Assembly: GCF_009498295.1 (NCBI RefSeq)
Contig: NZ_CP040813.1
Span: 1,619,001-1,683,000, forward strand
Length of the DNA stretch: 64,000 bases
From: Oceanihabitans sp. IOP_32
GTDB lineage: Bacteria; Bacteroidota; Bacteroidia; Flavobacteriales; Flavobacteriaceae
Direction: 5' to 3'
The stretch's first letter is position 1, and each line of letters begins with the position of its first letter. Positions 34,204 to 44,158 of the stretch are shown here, in pieces. A program made the translations under genes and the position numbers. The notes beneath the pieces were generated by a model. That model saw nothing but the letters and a program-made list of their open reading frames with translations. It was not told the origin of the DNA and did no database searches.

Positions 34204-37200
34204 TTATTCTTCTAAGAACTGCGAAGGTGTTTTATGGTAAGTCTCTTTAAAGCATTTAATGAAATAACTAACGGAATTAAAGCCTACAGAATACGCTGCT
34301 TCTGAAACAGAGACATTTTGATTGGTTAAAATATCTTTAGCTACAGCTAGGCGTTGCGATCTTATATATTCTGAAGCCGACATATTAACTAGCGCTTTTA
34401 ATTTTCTGTGTAATTGTGTTCTGCTCATCAACATTTTTTCTACAAATTTTTCACTTGTAAACTCTGAATGGGTTAGATTTTTATTGAGCACATCTTGAAG
34501 TCTATTTAAGAATTCGGTTTCGGCTGAGGTGATTATTATTTTTGGATGGACTCTAAAGCCTTTGCTGTAATGTTCTTGTAATTGTAGTCTGCTTTCAAGC
34601 AGTTTTTTTACTCTAACTTTTAATTTTTCTACACCAAAAGGTTTTGTTATATAAGCATCTGCGCCAGAGCTTAAACCCGAGATTTCATGGGCTTCACCAA
34701 CCTTAGCTGTTAACAATACAAAAGGGATATGACTTGTTAATGGGTTATTCTTAATGTGTTTACATAAAGCAACGCCATCCATTTCGGGCATCATAACATC
34801 ACTGATAATAAGATTTGGAATATGCTTTAATGCCGCTGCTAATCCTTGTTTACCATTTGTGGCTTCTATAATTTTATAGTTGTTTTTAAATATGGATTTT
34901 ACGAATTGACGAATATCCTCCTCGTCTTCTACAATAAGAAGAATGTCGTCATTGTTTAAAACTTCAGTATGGTCTGGCTCTAAATTATTAGTTAATGTGT
35001 CGTTCGACTTTATTTCTGTATTGGTAAAAGCATTTTTAACAATTGGCATAGTGACTTTAAATAGAATCTTGTTATTATTTATTTTTTTAACAATCACATG
35101 GCCTTTATTAAGATTAACCAATTCTTTAACCAAAGCCAAACCCACACCAATCCCTTCAGAAGACGCATTACTCTGATAAAAACGCTTAAAAAGTTCACTC
35201 AAGTTTTTATTTTCCAGAGACATACTTTCATTGATAATGGATATGATAAGATTGGCACCTTCTTGATGGGCTTCGAACTCTACTATTGTGTTGGGTTTTG
35301 AGTATTTTACCGCATTAGCTAGTAAGTTCGATACTATTTTTTCAATACTATCGCTATCAAACCAAACCTCTTCTAGACCATAGATTTTAGATCTAATTTC
35401 AATATTCTTTTTATTGGCTTGATATTGAAACGCAGAAATCGACTGGTTAAGGAGTAAATTTAGATTTCTTCGGGTGACGTTTAGTTTTAACTGACCAGAA
35501 TCAATACGCGCTAAATCCATTAATTGATTGACTAAATTAAGTAATCGATCGGTATTTTGTTTCACTAAAACCAGTTCTTCTTTATCGTCCTTATCAAGTT
35601 TTTGTTTGGATAATTGGTGTTCTATGGGACCCGAAATTAAAGTGAGTGGTGTACGCAGTTCATGGGAAATATTGGTAAACAGATTTGATTTTACACGGTC
35701 TAAATCTTCAACCACCTTTAATCGGTCTGAAGCTAATTTTTGCTTAAACCTCAGTTGAAAAAATAATAATATAAGCAGAGCCAATACTAATGCAAACAGT
35801 ACATAGGCCAACGTGGTTTGGTACCAAGGTTTTGAAATTTTAATTGTAAGCCTAGCTATAGGTGTTTCCATTTCGGTTTGATAAGATGCCTTGAGTAAAA
35901 AGTTGTAATTACCAGGATTTAAATTGGTGTAATTTACTCGATTAGCAGCTGCTTTTCTCCAATCGGTATGGCCGTTTTCTAAAATATAATAGTAGTTTAT
36001 CTTTTCAGGAAACCTATAGTCGTTAAGAGAAAAATCTATAAAAATATCGGTTTGCTCATGATTTAGATTAATAGTTTTTCCGTTGAGAATAGAAACCTGG
36101 TTTTCTAATGGTTTTTTGCCTAAAACACTAAGGTTGGTAATTAAAGGTGCTTTGTTAATTTTTGGGGTAATAATAAGATCGGGGTTAATGATTTGTATGC
36201 CTTTATCTGTCCCAAAGTAAAGTTCGTTACCGTTATACATGCTGGATGTATAAAGACAAGCGTTAGAGAGTAAGCCGTCGGTTTTTCTTAAATTAATTAA
36301 ACTTTCTTCGGCTTTATTATAAACATAAATACCATTGGAAATTGTACTTATCCAAAGTAAGTTGTTGGCATCGGTTTCAATGGCCATAACTTTTTTATCA
36401 AAAACCTCGTTTTTAATTTTCATTATCTCAAAGGCATCCTTTTCTGGAAGGTATCTATTAATGCCAAAATCTGATCCTATCCAAATATTGCCTTCACTAT
36501 CTTCATGTAAATCAGTAGCTGTGTTAGTGTTTAGAGAGCTTGTATCCCCTGGTATATGATGGTAATGTTTATAGTTGAATGCTACTTTATTCGAGCTGAT
36601 GTTTGCTATTTGTGGTACTTTATATATGCCATTTCCTACGGTTACAATCCATAAATTTCCGTGTCTATCTATGTGAATTTTAATGGCTTTTAATTCTTTT
36701 TCGTCTTGGTTTTTATTGAATTTATATTGTTTAACTATTAATCCGTTTTTTTTCATGAGGTAGATGCCTTCCCAAGAACTTACCCATAAAAAGCCATTTT
36801 TATCTTCTGCTAAACCGTATAGTTTTAAAGATTTATTAGCCTGGTCTTGTAAATTATAGGTGGTCACGTTATGGTTACTAGGTATAAAAAAAACTGCACC
36901 AATCATGTCGCCAGCCCAAATCCCTTCTTTGGTTTTAAGCAAAGAAAAAATAGATTTGTCCTCTATAATTACTTTTAGGGCTTTTGTTGCTTTTGAGTAG
37001 TAATAAAGCCCATTTTCACCGCCAATATAAAGTCCGTCTTTATCGTCTAGAATACGCCTAGCATGTAAATCGATAGAATTTAAAAATACATTTCCAGCTT
37101 TATTTTCTTTAAAGACACCCTTACTTGTGCCTATCCAAATTATGTCATTTTGGTCGAGATATAGGCTGTTAATTTCCGAGAGGTTAATGCTTTCTGTGCT

Positions 37201-38046
37201 ATAGCGCAATTTATTGGTTTTGTTGGTCTTAAAGTCGTATTTATAAACATGCTTATTACCAATAAACACACATTTATCATTTACGACATTAGAGATGGTA
37301 TGTACGAATTCAGGAATAATAATAGGGGTTGGGGCTTGGTTACTCTGCTGGGTAAAAACCATGCCGTTATAATTATAAACTAATTTGTTTTTTGAGTTGA
37401 CCGATAGCTGATTTAAAGGCGCATTTTGGTATAGTAACTCTAGTGTATTGTTTAAAGGGTTATAAGTATAGATACTTTTATCAATAGATAAAATGACTTG
37501 TCCATCTAGCGTTTCTGAAATACTAGTTTTTCCTGGGGGTCTTTTTATTTTGATAAAAGTACTGTCATCTCCCGATTTTCTAAAAAGACCCGTATCTGCA
37601 TCTACCCAAACAGCATTATTGGAGGTTACAAATGTTGAAAAAGTAATAGTGCTATTAAGACCTTCTGGTGTATTCGATGAGATTCGTTTAAATGTGTTCT
37701 TATCCTGATCAAATCTCACTAAGCCTTCTCCTAAAGTAGACAACCAAAAAATGCCATCTTTATCTTGGCTAAGATGTCGCACCCAATTAGCTGGAAGCGA
37801 ATTTAACTGCAACGGATTGTATTTATAGGCGTAAAACCGATATCCATCGTATTTATACAGACCATTTTGAGTGGCAAACCACATAAAGCCCTCTTTGTCT
37901 TCTAATATAGAGGAAACCCACTGATTTTCTAAGGCTTTGCCCAGGTAGGTAAAGTTTATAGACGCATTGTTGTCTATAATTGTTGCTGGTGTTTGAGAAA
38001 ACACCATATAGTTTATTAACACGACAAGAAATAAAAACAACCTCAT
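34204..38046 (-). CDS. Hybrid two-component system sensor/regulator (HTCS)
   Basis: A 1280-residue one-protein two-component system. After a signal peptide, residues about 25-640 are two-component propeller repeats (Reg_prop), for example EGFMWFATQNGLYKYDG and EGNIWIGSDFGINRYLPE. A Y_Y_Y domain (about 650-730) precedes a transmembrane helix near 745-768. The HisKA domain has NISHELRTPLTL, followed by HATPase_c with NAVKYS and GIGVGLALVKELV. A receiver domain has IISDVMMPEMDG with the phospho-acceptor Asp, and an AraC HTH (SVSEAAYSVGFNSVSYFIKC) ends it. Such proteins usually switch on adjacent polysaccharide-utilisation loci; no SusC/SusD pair is in the window. The ATPase lacks the usual DxGxG G1 box (INESMSLENKNLSELF stands there), although the G2 glycines are kept. 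Confidence 0.93.
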   Translation of the reverse strand: MRLFLFLVVLINYMVFSQTPATIIDNNASINFTYLGKALENQWVSSILEDKEGFMWFATQNGLYKYDGYRFYAYKYNPLQLNSLPANWVRHLSQDKDGIFWLSTLGEGLVRFDQDKNTFKRISSNTPEGLNSTITFSTFVTSNNAVWVDADTGLFRKSGDDSTFIKIKRPPGKTSISETLDGQVILSIDKSIYTYNPLNNTLELLYQNAPLNQLSVNSKNKLVYNYNGMVFTQQSNQAPTPIIIPEFVHTISNVVNDKCVFIGNKHVYKYDFKTNKTNKLRYSTESINLSEINSLYLDQNDIIWIGTSKGVFKENKAGNVFLNSIDLHARRILDDKDGLYIGGENGLYYYSKATKALKVIIEDKSIFSLLKTKEGIWAGDMIGAVFFIPSNHNVTTYNLQDQANKSLKLYGLAEDKNGFLWVSSWEGIYLMKKNGLIVKQYKFNKNQDEKELKAIKIHIDRHGNLWIVTVGNGIYKVPQIANISSNKVAFNYKHYHHIPGDTSSLNTNTATDLHEDSEGNIWIGSDFGINRYLPEKDAFEIMKIKNEVFDKKVMAIETDANNLLWISTISNGIYVYNKAEESLINLRKTDGLLSNACLYTSSMYNGNELYFGTDKGIQIINPDLIITPKINKAPLITNLSVLGKKPLENQVSILNGKTINLNHEQTDIFIDFSLNDYRFPEKINYYYILENGHTDWRKAAANRVNYTNLNPGNYNFLLKASYQTEMETPIARLTIKISKPWYQTTLAYVLFALVLALLILLFFQLRFKQKLASDRLKVVEDLDRVKSNLFTNISHELRTPLTLISGPIEHQLSKQKLDKDDKEELVLVKQNTDRLLNLVNQLMDLARIDSGQLKLNVTRRNLNLLLNQSISAFQYQANKKNIEIRSKIYGLEEVWFDSDSIEKIVSNLLANAVKYSKPNTIVEFEAHQEGANLIISIINESMSLENKNLSELFKRFYQSNASSEGIGVGLALVKELVNLNKGHVIVKKINNNKILFKVTMPIVKNAFTNTEIKSNDTLTNNLEPDHTEVLNNDDILLIVEDEEDIRQFVKSIFKNNYKIIEATNGKQGLAAALKHIPNLIISDVMMPEMDGVALCKHIKNNPLTSHIPFVLLTAKVGEAHEISGLSSGADAYITKPFGVEKLKVRVKKLLESRLQLQEHYSKGFRVHPKIIITSAETEFLNRLQDVLNKNLTHSEFTSEKFVEKMLMSRTQLHRKLKALVNMSASEYIRSQRLAVAKDILTNQNVSVSEAAYSVGFNSVSYFIKCFKETYHKTPSQFLEE

Positions 38047-38674
38047 TGGTCTAAAATTAAAACAAACATCGAAAAAACTAGTATTATTGGAAATACTCTA
38101 ACCAATTAAAATGGTGAATACCACCTACCTTTTATAAAAATAAGAAATGAGGCGCATAAATAACACCATTAAAATTGTAATTAAACAGAGTCTTTTTCCT
38201 TTATAAATTTTTATTTACAATCCTCTAAATATCGCTTTTTTTTGGGGTGTTATGTTTTACCTATGTTTCAAATAGTATAACGAATGTTACATAAGCTTAA
38301 AAATTCAATAAACTTTTAAGGTTACTGCAAATTGATATTTACTAGAAAGGTTTTTAGAGTTGGTCTAACCTAACTACAATGTGCTTTTGGCAAATTACGC
38401 AAAGTTAATTGATGGACGGCGTTGCGCAAGCGGCAACTTAAATCCTTTAAGCATCCTATTGGTGCAAGCACCGAAGCTAGTCGCTTTCTAGAGATTTGTT
38501 ATCCAGTTTAACACAAAAACCAATCCAATTTAATGTCTTATTCTTTTTCTAAAATAATGAAATCTAGCGGTTTTATATTAAGATTTAATGGATGGTAATT
38601 TGTAATTTATTCCTAATGTTTTTTGTAAGTTTATAGGTTAATTGAATTACAGACTATTTAATAAGAGAATTAAC
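38047..38674. other. Divergent intergenic region before cas6
   Basis: About 630 bases between the minus-strand HTCS and plus-strand cas6. I searched it by eye for direct repeats and found no CRISPR array, no tRNA and no convincing frame. Confidence 0.5.
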
Positions 38675-39463
38675 ATGCGTTTTCAACTACAACTGGATTC
38701 TAAAAACAGGAGTCCAACTATCCCAATAAATTATCAGTATCCTTTAAGTGCTGCGATATATAAAATACTAGACAAAGCAGATTCTCATTATGCTACATTT
38801 TTACATGAAGAGGGCTATACTGTTAATGGTGGTCTAAAACATTTTAAGCTGTTTACGTTTTCAGATTTAAAAGGTCGCTGCAAGGTTAATCACGATAGGT
38901 TGCATATCAACTCAACTATGGAGCTTATAGTTTCTTTCCATTTGCCCGAAGCTGCTCAGCATTTTGTAAAAGGCTTGTTTCTATCGCAAGATATGGATAT
39001 AGCAGATAAGAAAAGTAAAGCCACCTTTAAGGTTAATAGTGTTGAGGCCTTGTCTTATCCTTTTGCTGAAATTGAGAATAAAGATAAGAGTACAATTACA
39101 GTGCGCGCTATTTCGGCTTGTATCGCTGGTATAAAAAATGACAAAGGTGAATACGACTTTATACCGCCAACCGATGCGCGCTTTGCATTTTGCATCAAGC
39201 ATAATTGGGAACAAAAACTAAAAGCGTTAAAAATTCCCTTTCATGAAAACGAACTAAAAGTTGCTGTAAATCTAAAAAACACTAAACCTAAGTCCCGATT
39301 AATAACTGTTAAAGCGTTTACCAAGCAACAAACGCGAATAAAAGGTTACTTAAATTTTGAGATGGAGCTTACAGGAAACCAAGAACAATTGCAGGTAATT
39401 TATAATGCTGGAGCAGGTTTGTATAATGCTTTGGGGATGGGGTGTTTGGAGGTTGTAAAGTAA
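38675..39463 (+). CDS. cas6: CRISPR-associated endoribonuclease Cas6, apparently orphan
   Basis: A 262-residue protein. The ATG at 38675 is preferred over the TTG at 38642, since MRFQLQLDSKNRSPTIPINY fits Cas6 N-termini. It keeps INYQYPLSAAIYKIL and SHYATFLHEEGY with His44 as candidate catalytic residue. LFTFSDLKG follows, then GYLNFEMELTG, and it ends with the Gly-rich loop GAGLYNALGMGCLEVV. Cas6 cuts CRISPR precursor RNA within repeats. No repeat array, Cas1/Cas2 or effector gene is within the window, so it is solo here; arrays elsewhere in the genome may supply substrate. The next gene (pRiA4b ORF-3 family) starts 27 bases later and is probably in the same transcript. Confidence 0.85.
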   Translation: MRFQLQLDSKNRSPTIPINYQYPLSAAIYKILDKADSHYATFLHEEGYTVNGGLKHFKLFTFSDLKGRCKVNHDRLHINSTMELIVSFHLPEAAQHFVKGLFLSQDMDIADKKSKATFKVNSVEALSYPFAEIENKDKSTITVRAISACIAGIKNDKGEYDFIPPTDARFAFCIKHNWEQKLKALKIPFHENELKVAVNLKNTKPKSRLITVKAFTKQQTRIKGYLNFEMELTGNQEQLQVIYNAGAGLYNALGMGCLEVVK

Positions 39464-39490
39464 AAAATCATAACACATAAAACTAGTACT

Positions 39491-40111
39491 ATGGCGTATA
39501 TTTTTAAAATTAAACTGGAAGGCTCCTCCAAACCTCCAATATGGAGAAAAGTGAAATTAAATGAAAACCTAACTTTTTTAGATCTCCATTTGGTGATACA
39601 AGGTGTTTTTAATTGGTACAATACACATTTATTTAGGTTTTCGCCACGAGGATGGGGAAGCACACCTTGTTTACAACAAAAGCTAGATGATGAAGATAAT
39701 TGGTATGAAGAGCCTTTTTCCAAACCTAATACTTGGCCTTATGGAGAACTTTATGATGCCAGTAAGATTAAGTTAAAAGATTATTACAAAAAGCTAAAAC
39801 AGAAAATAATATATATCTACGATTTTGGTGATGATTGGAAACATAGTATAGAACTCGTTGAAATAACCAACGAAACCATTTTGACGCCAATATGTTTGGC
39901 GGGTAAAGGCGCAGCTCCCATCGAAGACTGCGGTGGTATTTGGGGTTATTATAATATGGTAGAAGCTCTAAATAACAAAAAGCACCCAGAACATAAAGAT
40001 TTTAGAGATTGGCTAGATTTTAAAAAAGGCGAAAAGTGGGATTTGAATGAATTTGATTTAGAAGATACCCAAGAACGATTGCGAGTTTTTTGGACACTTG
40101 ATAAGGAATAG
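39491..40111 (+). CDS. Plasmid pRiA4b ORF-3 family protein
   Basis: A 206-residue soluble protein. AYIFKIKLEGSSKPPIWRKV at the start and IYIYDFGDDWKHSIELVEI near residues 100-118 are the hallmark blocks of the pRiA4b ORF-3 family (PF07929). GKGAAPIEDCGGIWGYYNMV at about 140-159 is its third conserved block. Family members occur on plasmids, in transposon passengers and beside some CRISPR genes, but their biochemical role is unknown. It follows cas6 at 27 bases and is followed by an A/T-rich hairpin. The pairing with a solo cas6 suggests a joint function that I cannot define. Confidence 0.85.
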   Translation: MAYIFKIKLEGSSKPPIWRKVKLNENLTFLDLHLVIQGVFNWYNTHLFRFSPRGWGSTPCLQQKLDDEDNWYEEPFSKPNTWPYGELYDASKIKLKDYYKKLKQKIIYIYDFGDDWKHSIELVEITNETILTPICLAGKGAAPIEDCGGIWGYYNMVEALNNKKHPEHKDFRDWLDFKKGEKWDLNEFDLEDTQERLRVFWTLDKE

Positions 40112-40594
40112 GAAAATAGTAAAACATTTAAAAAAAAGTGTTTTACACAAAATGGATTGAACTCTTAATCGTCCCATAAAGGAATTGAAATTGAAAAAAA
40201 AATCGCTGCGCTTTTCTCGATTCTTTTTTTAGGAGTTACTGTTAGTTTTTGGCTAATTTTAAAGCTTTTTTTACTCATATTAAGCTTAACTATTTTTAGC
40301 CATAGCGTTGTTTCAAATAATAAATTTTGTATATTGCTCAGTTAAAGCTTTATTACAGCAGGTTTAGGTATTAAATAACAAGCTGCTTTTTTGTTAAGCT
40401 GCTCTCGGTTTTAATATCGAAAACTATAAAAACAATTGGGTTTACAGCCATGTATTTAACTAAAAACATATCGAATTTAACCAAAACATACAGACAATTG
40501 TTTGAGTGTTTAATGTTTTTCGCCTAGTTTTTTTAGTTGCTTTTTGTTTTAAAACCTGTTTTTTTCAATTTCCTATTTAATATTTTTATCACTT
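40112..40594. other. Intergenic region before the glycyl radical enzyme gene
   Basis: About 480 AT-rich bases. A hairpin with T run (40193-40230) is the only structure. No RNA gene or known riboswitch is recognised. The promoter of the glycyl radical operon should be in the right half. Confidence 0.5.
40193..40230 (+). terminator. A/T-rich hairpin after the cas6 operon
   Basis: AAAAAATCG (ending 40205) pairs with CGATTCTTTTTTT (40218-40230) with one mismatch. A short CTGCGCTTTTCT loop and a T run make it a plausible terminator. Confidence 0.45.
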
Positions 40595-43048
40595 ATGAAA
40601 ATTGCACATACATCTGTACAACCAGAACGCCCAGCGGCAGTTCAAGGTAATTTTTACGAGCCTATAACCAATGCCATTGGTCCTGGAATGAATACCCGCA
40701 TTCAAAAACTTAGAAAATTAAGTTTCGAAACTCAGCCGTCGTTATCTATCGAGCGCGCTTTAATTCAAACTAGATTTTATAAAGAACACTTCGGGAAACA
40801 TTCAATCCCAGTGTTACGCGGGTTAAATTTTCTAGAAATATGTAAGCAAAAAACCATTTACATAGGCGATGGTGAATTAATTGTGGGGGAGCGCGGTCCT
40901 AAACCTAAAGCAGTACCCACGTTTCCAGAGCTTACCTGCCATAGTGTTGAAGATTTTCACGTGTTAAATACGCGCGAAATGCAACGTTATACTATTCCGC
41001 AGGAAGATATCGATACTTACGAAAAAGAAGTGATTCCTTATTGGGAAGGAAAAACCATGCGCGAGCGTATTTTTAGTCACGTGCCTACCGCCTGGCGCGA
41101 TTTGTATGAAGCCGGTCTCTTTACCGAGTTTATGGAGCAACGCGCACCAGGGCATACCGCTTTAGATGGTAAAGTTTATGAAAAAGGCATGTTGGACTTC
41201 AAAAAAGAAATCCAGGAACATTTAGACCGTTTAGATTTTTTAAACGACCCAGAAGCGACCGATAAAAAAGAACAATTAGAAGGCATGAAAATTTCTTGCG
41301 ATGCCGCCATTGTCTTTGCCGAGCGTCACGCCAATTTAGCCGAAGAGCTGGCCGAAAAAGAAACCGACGACACGCGAAAAAAAGAACTACAAAAAATAGC
41401 TGAGGTTTGCCGTTGGGTGCCTGCAAATGCACCACGAACCTTTCACGAAGCGATTCAAATGTATTGGTTTACACACTTAGGAACTATTACGGAATTAAAC
41501 GGCTGGGATGCCATGAATCCCGGGCATTTCGACCAACATTTAGCCCCGTTTTACGAAAAAGAAATCGCCGAAGGTACCTTAACACGTGAGGAGGCTAAAG
41601 AATTATTAAGTTGTTTTTGGATTAAAGTAAACAATCATCCAGCACCTCCTAAAGTGGGGATTACCGCCAAAGAGAGTGGCACATATAACGATTTTACCAA
41701 CATTAACATTGGTGGTGTAAAGCGCGATGGATCCGATGGGGTTAGCGAAGTATCGTACATTATGTTAGAGATTATTGAGGAATTGCACGTGTTACAGCCC
41801 GGAAATTCGGTGCATATTAGCTCCAGAACCCCAGATCGGTTTTTAAAAGAAGCCTGTAAGGTTATTCGTCAAGGACACGGCTATCCGTCCATTTTTAATC
41901 CAGATGTTTATATTCCAGAAATGTTACGTCAAGGCAAGTCGTTAGAAGATGCCCGAGAAGGCGGATGCAGTGGTTGTATAGAAGTGGGGGCTTTTGGTAA
42001 AGAAGCTTATATTTTAACAGGATACTTAAACGTGCCTAAAATCATAGAAATTACACTTAATAATGGTGTAAATCCGCTTACAGGTAAACAAGTGAGTATA
42101 AAAACTGGCGATCCAAGAGATTTTAAGAGCTACGACGAGCTGTATAATGCCTTTAAAACACAGCTTAATTATGTGGTTAATCAGAAAATTTTAGTCAGTA
42201 ATTATATCGATAGGATGTTTGCAAAATACAGTCCAGCCACATTTTTATCGGTAGTTATTGAAGATTGTATTTCTAAAGGCAAAGATTACTACAATGGTGG
42301 TCCGCGCTACAATACCAATTATATACAATGTACCGGTTTAGGCACGGTAACCGATAGTTTAGCCACTCTAAAAAAACACGTTTTCGAAGAGCAATCTGTG
42401 GCAATGGATACTATTCTTGAAGCCGTTTCAAAGAATTTTGAAGGTGAAGAGATTTTGCGTCAAACCATAATTAACAATACCCCATTTTATGGGAATGATG
42501 ACGATTATGCCGATGCGATTGCCCTACAAGTTTACGACGATTTACTTGATGCCATAGATGGAAAACCCAATACAAAAGGCGAAACTTTTCATTTAAATAT
42601 GTTGTCTACAACCTGCCATGTGTATTTTGGTAAAGTTATGGGGGCTACGCCAAATGGGCGTTTAGCGCACAAATCTATTTCCGATGGAACCTCACCCTCG
42701 CATGGGGCAGATACCAATGGGCCATCGGCAGTTATAAAATCTTTAACAAAACTCGATCAAACCAAATCTGGAGGCACTTTATTAAATCAGCGCTTTTTAC
42801 CAAGTTTATTAAAACGCGACGAAGATTTAAAAAAATTAGGACAATTAGTACGCAGTTATTTTGCTTTGGGTGGTCACCATATTCAATTTAATATTGTAGA
42901 TACTGCAACCTTGTATGCCGCTCAAAAAAATCCTGAAGATTATAAAGATTTGTTGGTGCGAATGGCGGGTTACAGCGACTATTTTAACGATATGAATGCC
43001 GATTTACAACAAGAAGTTATTGATAGAACTGAGAACGAATCGTTTTAG
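40595..43048 (+). CDS. hypD: Glycyl radical enzyme, trans-4-hydroxy-L-proline dehydratase-like
   Basis: An 817-residue glycyl radical enzyme. The active-site loop GGCSGCIEVG gives the thiyl Cys461 with Glu463 two residues on. RMAGYSDYFND carries the radical Gly792 near the C-terminus. Stretches such as FTEFMEQRAPGHT, LNGWDAMNPGHFDQHL and SGGTLLNQRF correspond to blocks I recall from Clostridioides HypD, which dehydrates trans-4-hydroxyproline to pyrroline-5-carboxylate. Pyruvate formate-lyase is excluded, as it has two adjacent Cys at the active site. About 25 extra N-terminal residues precede the conserved part. The activase follows 184 bases later. Such oxygen-sensitive enzymes are uncommon in marine flavobacteria and imply anaerobic or microaerobic metabolism. 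Substrate is inferred; related dehydratases remain possible. Confidence 0.78.
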   Translation: MKIAHTSVQPERPAAVQGNFYEPITNAIGPGMNTRIQKLRKLSFETQPSLSIERALIQTRFYKEHFGKHSIPVLRGLNFLEICKQKTIYIGDGELIVGERGPKPKAVPTFPELTCHSVEDFHVLNTREMQRYTIPQEDIDTYEKEVIPYWEGKTMRERIFSHVPTAWRDLYEAGLFTEFMEQRAPGHTALDGKVYEKGMLDFKKEIQEHLDRLDFLNDPEATDKKEQLEGMKISCDAAIVFAERHANLAEELAEKETDDTRKKELQKIAEVCRWVPANAPRTFHEAIQMYWFTHLGTITELNGWDAMNPGHFDQHLAPFYEKEIAEGTLTREEAKELLSCFWIKVNNHPAPPKVGITAKESGTYNDFTNINIGGVKRDGSDGVSEVSYIMLEIIEELHVLQPGNSVHISSRTPDRFLKEACKVIRQGHGYPSIFNPDVYIPEMLRQGKSLEDAREGGCSGCIEVGAFGKEAYILTGYLNVPKIIEITLNNGVNPLTGKQVSIKTGDPRDFKSYDELYNAFKTQLNYVVNQKILVSNYIDRMFAKYSPATFLSVVIEDCISKGKDYYNGGPRYNTNYIQCTGLGTVTDSLATLKKHVFEEQSVAMDTILEAVSKNFEGEEILRQTIINNTPFYGNDDDYADAIALQVYDDLLDAIDGKPNTKGETFHLNMLSTTCHVYFGKVMGATPNGRLAHKSISDGTSPSHGADTNGPSAVIKSLTKLDQTKSGGTLLNQRFLPSLLKRDEDLKKLGQLVRSYFALGGHHIQFNIVDTATLYAAQKNPEDYKDLLVRMAGYSDYFNDMNADLQQEVIDRTENESF

Positions 43049-43232
43049 TAAGTTTTCACTAGTTTAAGTTTTTTTTTTAGAAATAAAACAGATATAAATT
43101 TACAGGTCTCTAGCCTTTAGCTAGCTCAGGATTTTATTTGTAGATGAAAAGATGGCTGGTGTTTCTCAAATACATTTGAAGTAGCTAAACGAACGAAAAT
43201 ATGGGGTTTAATACCGGTAAATAACACTAAAA

Positions 43233-44141
43233 ATGAGCACAGGATTAATTTTCGATATTAAAAAATATGCCATCAACGATGGGCCGGGTATTCGGTTAAC
43301 CGTATTTTTTAAAGGTTGTAATTTAAATTGTAAGTGGTGCCATAATCCTGAAAGTATTTCTCCAAAAATTCAGAAAATGTACAATGCCAAAAAATGTATT
43401 GGCGCTGCAAGTTGTGTAGAAAATTGCCCTCATGAGGCTTTAAAAATGACTCCCGAAGGCATTGTAACCGATTTTGATGCCTGCAATTTATGCGGAAAAT
43501 GCGCAGAGGTTTGTCCTACAAAAGCCTTTGAAATGCTGGGGTCTCAAATTCCGATTTCAGAACTCATGAAAAAAATTGATAACGAAGCTATATTTTTCGA
43601 TCAATCTGGCGGTGGCGTTACATTTTCTGGAGGCGAACCTTTAATGCACTCCGAGTATTTGCTAGAGGCCTTGAAAGCTTGCGGCAAACGTATGTATCAT
43701 CGCGTTGTCGATACCACAGCTTATGGACGCTTAGAAACGGTACTTGAAGTCGCTAAGCACACCGAACTTTTTTTAATCGATTTAAAAGTAATGGATTCAG
43801 CCAAGCACAAAGAGTATACAGGAGTTCACAATAAAAAAATAAGGGAAAATATTAGAGCCTTGGCAAAAACCCCCTGCGAAATTATCTTTAGAATGCCTTT
43901 GATTGAAGGCGTAAACACTTCAGAAGAAAATATTATTGAGACCGCAAATTTTATAAATTCACTAGAAGGGAACAGAAAGGTAATCAATCTACTACCTTAC
44001 CATAATATTGCTGAAAATAAACATGTAAAATTAGGAACTCCAAAGAATAATCGAGTCTTTGAAGCTCCAAATTTAAAGACTATTGAATATATCATAGAAT
44101 TGTTTGCAAAACGCGGTATAAGCGCTACTGTTGGTGGGTAA
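43233..44141 (+). CDS. Glycyl radical enzyme activase (radical SAM)
   Basis: A 302-residue activating enzyme that abstracts hydrogen from the glycine of its partner using S-adenosylmethionine. FFKGCNLNCKWCHNPES carries the CxxxCxxC radical-SAM cluster motif. A ferredoxin-like insert with two further cluster motifs follows (CIGAASCVENCPHEA and CNLCGKCAEVCPTKAF). TFSGGEPLMHSE is the SAM-binding GGE motif. The insert is typical of activases for dehydratase-type glycyl radical enzymes but absent from PFL-activase. Its place 184 bases after the hypD-like gene identifies its client. It ends 17 bases from convergent ribE. Confidence 0.92.
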   Translation: MSTGLIFDIKKYAINDGPGIRLTVFFKGCNLNCKWCHNPESISPKIQKMYNAKKCIGAASCVENCPHEALKMTPEGIVTDFDACNLCGKCAEVCPTKAFEMLGSQIPISELMKKIDNEAIFFDQSGGGVTFSGGEPLMHSEYLLEALKACGKRMYHRVVDTTAYGRLETVLEVAKHTELFLIDLKVMDSAKHKEYTGVHNKKIRENIRALAKTPCEIIFRMPLIEGVNTSEENIIETANFINSLEGNRKVINLLPYHNIAENKHVKLGTPKNNRVFEAPNLKTIEYIIELFAKRGISATVGG

Positions 44142-44158
44142 TTAAACAGCAACTAACT

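Noticed and set aside
38047-38674. CRISPR array beside cas6
   Set aside because: I looked for regularly spaced direct repeats upstream and downstream of cas6 and saw none.
40595-43048. Pyruvate formate-lyase assignment of the glycyl radical enzyme
   Set aside because: The active site has the GCxE-type loop of dehydratases and the activase carries the ferredoxin insert, neither of which fits PFL.
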